DNA of 34,759 nt from assembly GCA_012728855.1 (NCBI GenBank), contig JAAYEH010000287.1, positions 1-34,759 of the forward strand, in the 5' to 3' direction. Source of the stretch: Rhodopirellula sp. (GTDB taxonomy: Bacteria > Planctomycetota > Planctomycetia > Pirellulales > Thermoguttaceae). The translations under genes were made by a program, and so were the position numbers. The number at the start of each line of letters is the position of its first letter. Position 1 is the first letter of the stretch. Shown piece after piece: positions 32,601 through 34,759 of this stretch. The notes beneath the pieces were generated by a model, which was given only the letters and a program-made list of their open reading frames with translations, was not told the origin of the DNA and made no database searches.

Positions 32601-33995
32601 AGCGTGGAGCATCGGCTCATTTTGAATGGTTGGCTTAGCCGAGTCGTCGACGCAACTGACCACCAATTTCACATGTGGAGGCAGTTCCCAAGGAAGCCAA
32701 AACATCGAACAGGCGTTATCCGTTTCGTCCAATTGATTCAGCGCATCGATAACCACCAGCACCTTGACATTGCTTGGTACGCCATAGAGGGCCTGGCGAA
32801 ATCGGACAGCCAACTCACCGACGTCTTGGGGCACCTCGTCCGTCGGGCCACAATGCCGCTGAAGTTCTAAACAAAACCGTCGAAGCATGTAACGTAAGTT
32901 TGTCGATCCTGGGCTCGCGCCGACGAAGTGCGGAATTACAACAGCGTCCGGGTTCGTGTCGGCGTAGCCTCGCACAAATCGGGCCATAGCTGACGACTTG
33001 CCCGAACCTGATGGGCCAGAGACTAAGCATGGATGAATCGTAGCGTCGCAGGCGAATGCCATGAGTTGTTCCTGCACTTGTCGGCGGCCCACGTAGACCC
33101 GCAGCCGGGTCTCCATAAAGTCCTCGTGATACGCCGCTTCTTCAGCCAGCGGATCTGCCACAGCCTGGCCGTCCCCTGGCGGCATATCGGACAGTCCATA
33201 TTCGCACTTGATCGCCCGCCAGAGCCCCTCTAGAACCTGATCGCCAAATTCTTCGAGACCGCTCAGGTACACGAGGCCGAACTGGTCAAGGAACTGGCGT
33301 ACGCGCCCATCCAGGATTGCATACTCGTCCGGACCGATGATGCCATCACTGGTAGCCTTCTCAAGCAACTTTCGATCGACCGGATTCGTGAGTTCACGGT
33401 TTGCCAACTGCCGGTTGACTCGCAGGCCCGCATATCGGCATGGGTAGTTCTCAAATGGCGGATGGGTGAGCGGGGTTTCACGGATTGCCTGTTTCAATGA
33501 GGCGAGCTTGTGAGCGCTGGCTTGGTTCTCCGATTGAAAATCACCCCGCTTAGCCTTCGGCAACTCTTCAATAAACGTCGGATCACGGAAAAAGAACAAT
33601 CCGCGTTCGTGCATCTTGATGTCTCGCAGAACTCCGTAGAGGATTTCCAATTCCGTCACGCTCTTCCCTGTCTGGTGCTGAAACCAGCCGTATTTGTCAG
33701 CCGCGTCTTCGGTGAAGGACTCTGGCACCCAGCCGTAGCGCTCGCCGAGTATTCCGACGAAAAAGGGCCGGCTCTCGTCGATCTGTTGCAGACACAGGTC
33801 AAGCACCCTATCGTTCTGAGCCTCCTCCTCAGTGATCCCCCAGCGGAGGTCGATATCGATCAAATGAATACGGTACTTCTGGAGCCGCTCGCGCAGGGCG
33901 GGAAAAACCCGTTTCACTAGCCAGTCCCGCTCCGCATGCATGTCGCGGAAAGTGGAGGAAATGAACACCCGAACGGTTTTCCAGACAGCAGACAT
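29604..33995 (-). CDS. DUF4062-NACHT-WD40 STAND ATPase (TEP1/NPHP3/NWD-like)
   Basis: A 1463-residue signalling ATPase. Residues 1 to about 130 form a DUF4062 domain (VRVFISSTFRDMHAERDWL, then IDIDLRWGITEEEAQ and FFVGILGERYGWVP). A NACHT-type ATPase follows, with Walker A GPSGSGKSS (327-335) and Walker B VLVVIDALNQLDE (412-424), and a helical region to about 830. The rest holds about 12 clear WD40 repeats plus degenerate ones, enough for two seven-blade propellers. STAND proteins stay inactive until the repeat domain binds a ligand, then oligomerise; in bacteria many act in phage defence or cell suicide. ATG 33995 has AGGG upstream. Sampled stretches have lower GC (29/60 and 34/60) than the trp region (50/60 in one line), hinting at transfer. 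The effector activity of DUF4062 and the ligand are unknown. Confidence 0.9.
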   Translation of the reverse strand: MSAVWKTVRVFISSTFRDMHAERDWLVKRVFPALRERLQKYRIHLIDIDLRWGITEEEAQNDRVLDLCLQQIDESRPFFVGILGERYGWVPESFTEDAADKYGWFQHQTGKSVTELEILYGVLRDIKMHERGLFFFRDPTFIEELPKAKRGDFQSENQASAHKLASLKQAIRETPLTHPPFENYPCRYAGLRVNRQLANRELTNPVDRKLLEKATSDGIIGPDEYAILDGRVRQFLDQFGLVYLSGLEEFGDQVLEGLWRAIKCEYGLSDMPPGDGQAVADPLAEEAAYHEDFMETRLRVYVGRRQVQEQLMAFACDATIHPCLVSGPSGSGKSSAMARFVRGYADTNPDAVVIPHFVGASPGSTNLRYMLRRFCLELQRHCGPTDEVPQDVGELAVRFRQALYGVPSNVKVLVVIDALNQLDETDNACSMFWLPWELPPHVKLVVSCVDDSAKPTIQNEPMLHALAQRNLARIELEPLTDNERLEIVSRVPSLSAKKLDPKQLALLLANPATTNPLFLLVALEELRGFGAYEQVSARIAAFPQGVADPIGALFGQVIERLRDEFDPDVVRMILALIASSRSGMSQRELLEMIEGIGVETSNGELFYILRQLRPYLQYRGALLDFFHRGLYNAVREWYLPDEDCALPYHADLADYFYRKLNPPNTEPWSGNYVRSLTELAHHQIRARQWGLLESTLTALSFLETKTAAGLVFELIGDVFAAWEALPDDRPNRHILWLLYKALRRDVHFVARHATDYPQGLFQCLWNTCWWYDCEDAAPYYKEQRSSSKSDYKSDKTRRNRDSLNCTESPRLCRLLEHWRCQKEVATPNFTWFRANRPPSIHLGSAQLAVFPGNGDPLTRSCFSPDGLYIASASTDSYVHVWSALTGKELTTLAGHKGAVASVAYSPSGEQIVSASQDGTVRVWNAMNGTEVIMIHAHKGHYVNDVAYSPDGRRIISGSADGCVRLWDAVSGDNLAGSYAERGGVTSVCFSPDGRRYASGHTDGVVRIWDAENGRALGVVRGRHRKRITSLSYSPDGRQVASASDDGTIRLWDAQNGVEVNVLSSHKDSVLSISYSPDGRHVASGSRDKTVRLWDAHKGEPIAVFLGHDSSVVSTAYSPNGRWIASSADDSTMRIWDAQGDGSAPLIHDHKDLIYDLTCSPDGQRIATASGDHTGRIWDARSGIQVAVLYGHNDVVEQVVYSPDGSQILTRSRDNTARLYNAQNGSLLAVISSRDENLQKVEYSYLQKVEYSPNGRWITTCLSVSDNKTARAVNRLRIWDARTGREAALSHGFLWKTTCVCFSPDGRRIATGATDNRVRVWDAHTGAKVAVFRGHKARINAVAYAPDSLMIYSDSDDKTVHVWDAKSGKCLEVKRGYLKLPKPTIEDPTPNLRFTFRGEDFGVELASEGRVIAWFPQNLRRARPGGPTWVGWSVGHLCIATLEGGLESERPAFCSAQRSDGVRL
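30243..30290. repeat. 24-bp in-frame tandem duplication inside a WD40 repeat
   Basis: Two adjacent 24-bp units (30243-30266 and 30267-30290) differ only in the last base. In the protein this doubles LQKVEYS as QKVEYSYLQKVEYS in about the tenth repeat. The near identity points to a very recent event. Confidence 0.95.
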
Positions 33996-34494
33996 CGGTA
34001 AACCCTACTGGTATCACTGTTGCTACTACGTATTGGTATAGCCCGCGCCCACCTCTCTTGCCAGAGCCGCGGCCGACCTGGGGAGCGGTTAGGTTCTTGT
34101 TGAGGCCCTCCTCTGCCATCGTAACCGCCAATCGCTTGCCGACAGCCACGTCGCCGACGGTGTTCGGCGATACGCCGGCTTCCCGAGCGATCTCCCCTTG
34201 GTTGAGCATGCCACCAGCGAGCATCCGCTGAACCATGCGGATCGTCGCGTCATCGATCCCTGCCCGTGAATTGGGAACTCGACGAGCTGATTGCGGCCGG
34301 GCCGGGGCGTGCCAGATGAGCCTGCGGTTGCGGGCGATGATGCCGAGCACATACTCGCTGAGTCCGGTGCGGGCAGCGATCGTTGCATGATCCATGCCCG
34401 TGGCGAGTATCTCCTGCTGATAGGCAACAAGAAGCCCCCAGGCACCCAACGATCCCCAGGGCCTGAGGGCTCCACCCGCACCCAACCCCCTCAA
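33829..34494 (-). CDS. Small DNA-binding protein with two HTH motifs, overlapping the STAND start
   Basis: The 221-codon frame carries two helix-turn-helix units of the recombinase/regulator type: ATIAARTGLSEYVLGIIARNRR and QGEIAREAGVSPNTVGDVAVGKR, joined by a basic linker. It could regulate the STAND gene directly downstream on the same strand. After the HTH units (about residue 130) the protein has no recognisable features and its frame runs 167 bp into the STAND gene in a different frame, so the true C-terminus may have been lost. The start is uncertain: TTG 34494 or 34449, or ATG 34395, which would cut into the first HTH. No strong ribosome binding site was seen. Confidence 0.55.
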   Translation of the reverse strand: MRGLGAGGALRPWGSLGAWGLLVAYQQEILATGMDHATIAARTGLSEYVLGIIARNRRLIWHAPARPQSARRVPNSRAGIDDATIRMVQRMLAGGMLNQGEIAREAGVSPNTVGDVAVGKRLAVTMAEEGLNKNLTAPQVGRGSGKRGGRGLYQYVVATVIPVGFTDVCCLENRSGVHFLHFPRHACGAGLASETGFSRPARAAPEVPYSFDRYRPPLGDH

Positions 34495-34759
34495 GGGCCG
34501 CAGTGCAGGCGGAGCATCTCGTTACGGCGTAAGTCGTTGACGCAGTTCGAGCCCTCTTCGGTAAATCGCTACTGAGCCTCCGTGTTTTCGATCAATTGAG
34601 CTTCACTTTTATGCAAGATATGGGGTCAGGTCTTGAGGAAGCCTGGCGAAAAGGGGCTTGCCGGATACGATGGTCGCAGCCGCCGTGATCACCAAAAGAT
34701 CAGGCGGCGGGCTTCAACGTCATCGGTGCAAGTTCGCCGCAACGGATCTTGTACCACTT
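34495..34759. other. Right end of window with GGGGTCAGG tag
   Basis: No gene is supported. A tag TGGGGTCAGGTCTTG lies at 34621-34635, the inverted counterpart of the tag at the other end of the STAND locus. A short minus-strand frame ending in LRRNEMLRLHCGP runs through about 34497-34570 and may be a gene remnant. The final 120 bases may be the end of a gene continuing beyond the window, but nothing is recognisable. Confidence 0.4.

Overview
The window looks like chromosomal DNA of a high-GC planctomycete, probably of the Pirellulales type. I infer this from the mix of Tat-exported ceramidase-like and dehydrogenase-like proteins, large secreted DUF4091 and GH42-like proteins, a DUF4058 protein, a murC-murB-ftsQ block without other division genes nearby, and many short palindromic GGGGAC/GGGGTC tags between genes. 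No rRNA, tRNA, CRISPR array or complete insertion sequence was recognised.

Layout. 1-860: a nuclease-domain-only fragment of a phage terminase large subunit, preceded by two hairpins and a T8 run. 989-6026 (minus strand): a one-carbon operon in the order corrinoid protein, fused MetF-MetV methylene-THF reductase, AcsE/MtrH-type methyl-THF:corrinoid methyltransferase, formate-THF ligase. Together these link a methyl-corrinoid to formate through THF; the direction is not shown by the sequence. 6027-6368: hairpins and a 24-bp inverted repeat. 6369-9559 (minus): murC, murB, ftsQ-like. 9663-10964 (minus): S41 protease. 11166-15079: nhaR (minus) divergent from a tight plus-strand cluster of HPF-like protein, csrA, a zinc-ribbon protein, a GmhB-like phosphatase with an extra C-terminal half, and a biotin carboxylase lacking about 114 internal residues.

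15188-19324 (minus): a secreted DUF4091 protein and a Tat-exported ceramidase-like protein, separated by a long inverted repeat. 19563-22321 (plus): a stand-alone Lrp/AsnC ligand-binding domain followed by trpD, trpC and trpF. 22529-22653: a 125-bp palindromic element running up to the ribosome binding site of a DUF4058 gene. 23507-26148 (plus): two extended SDR proteins and a possible metal-dependent hydrolase. 26192-28819 (minus): a large secreted GH42-like protein.

28820-29603 has no convincing gene. 29604-33995 (minus) holds the most unusual gene, a 1463-residue DUF4062-NACHT-WD40 STAND ATPase of the TEP1/NPHP3/NWD type. A two-HTH DNA-binding ORF lies directly upstream and overlaps its start, and the locus lies between inverted TGACCCC/GGGGTCA tags, one of which supplies the last codons of the STAND gene. 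It is a candidate conflict or antiviral module and the best lead in the window.
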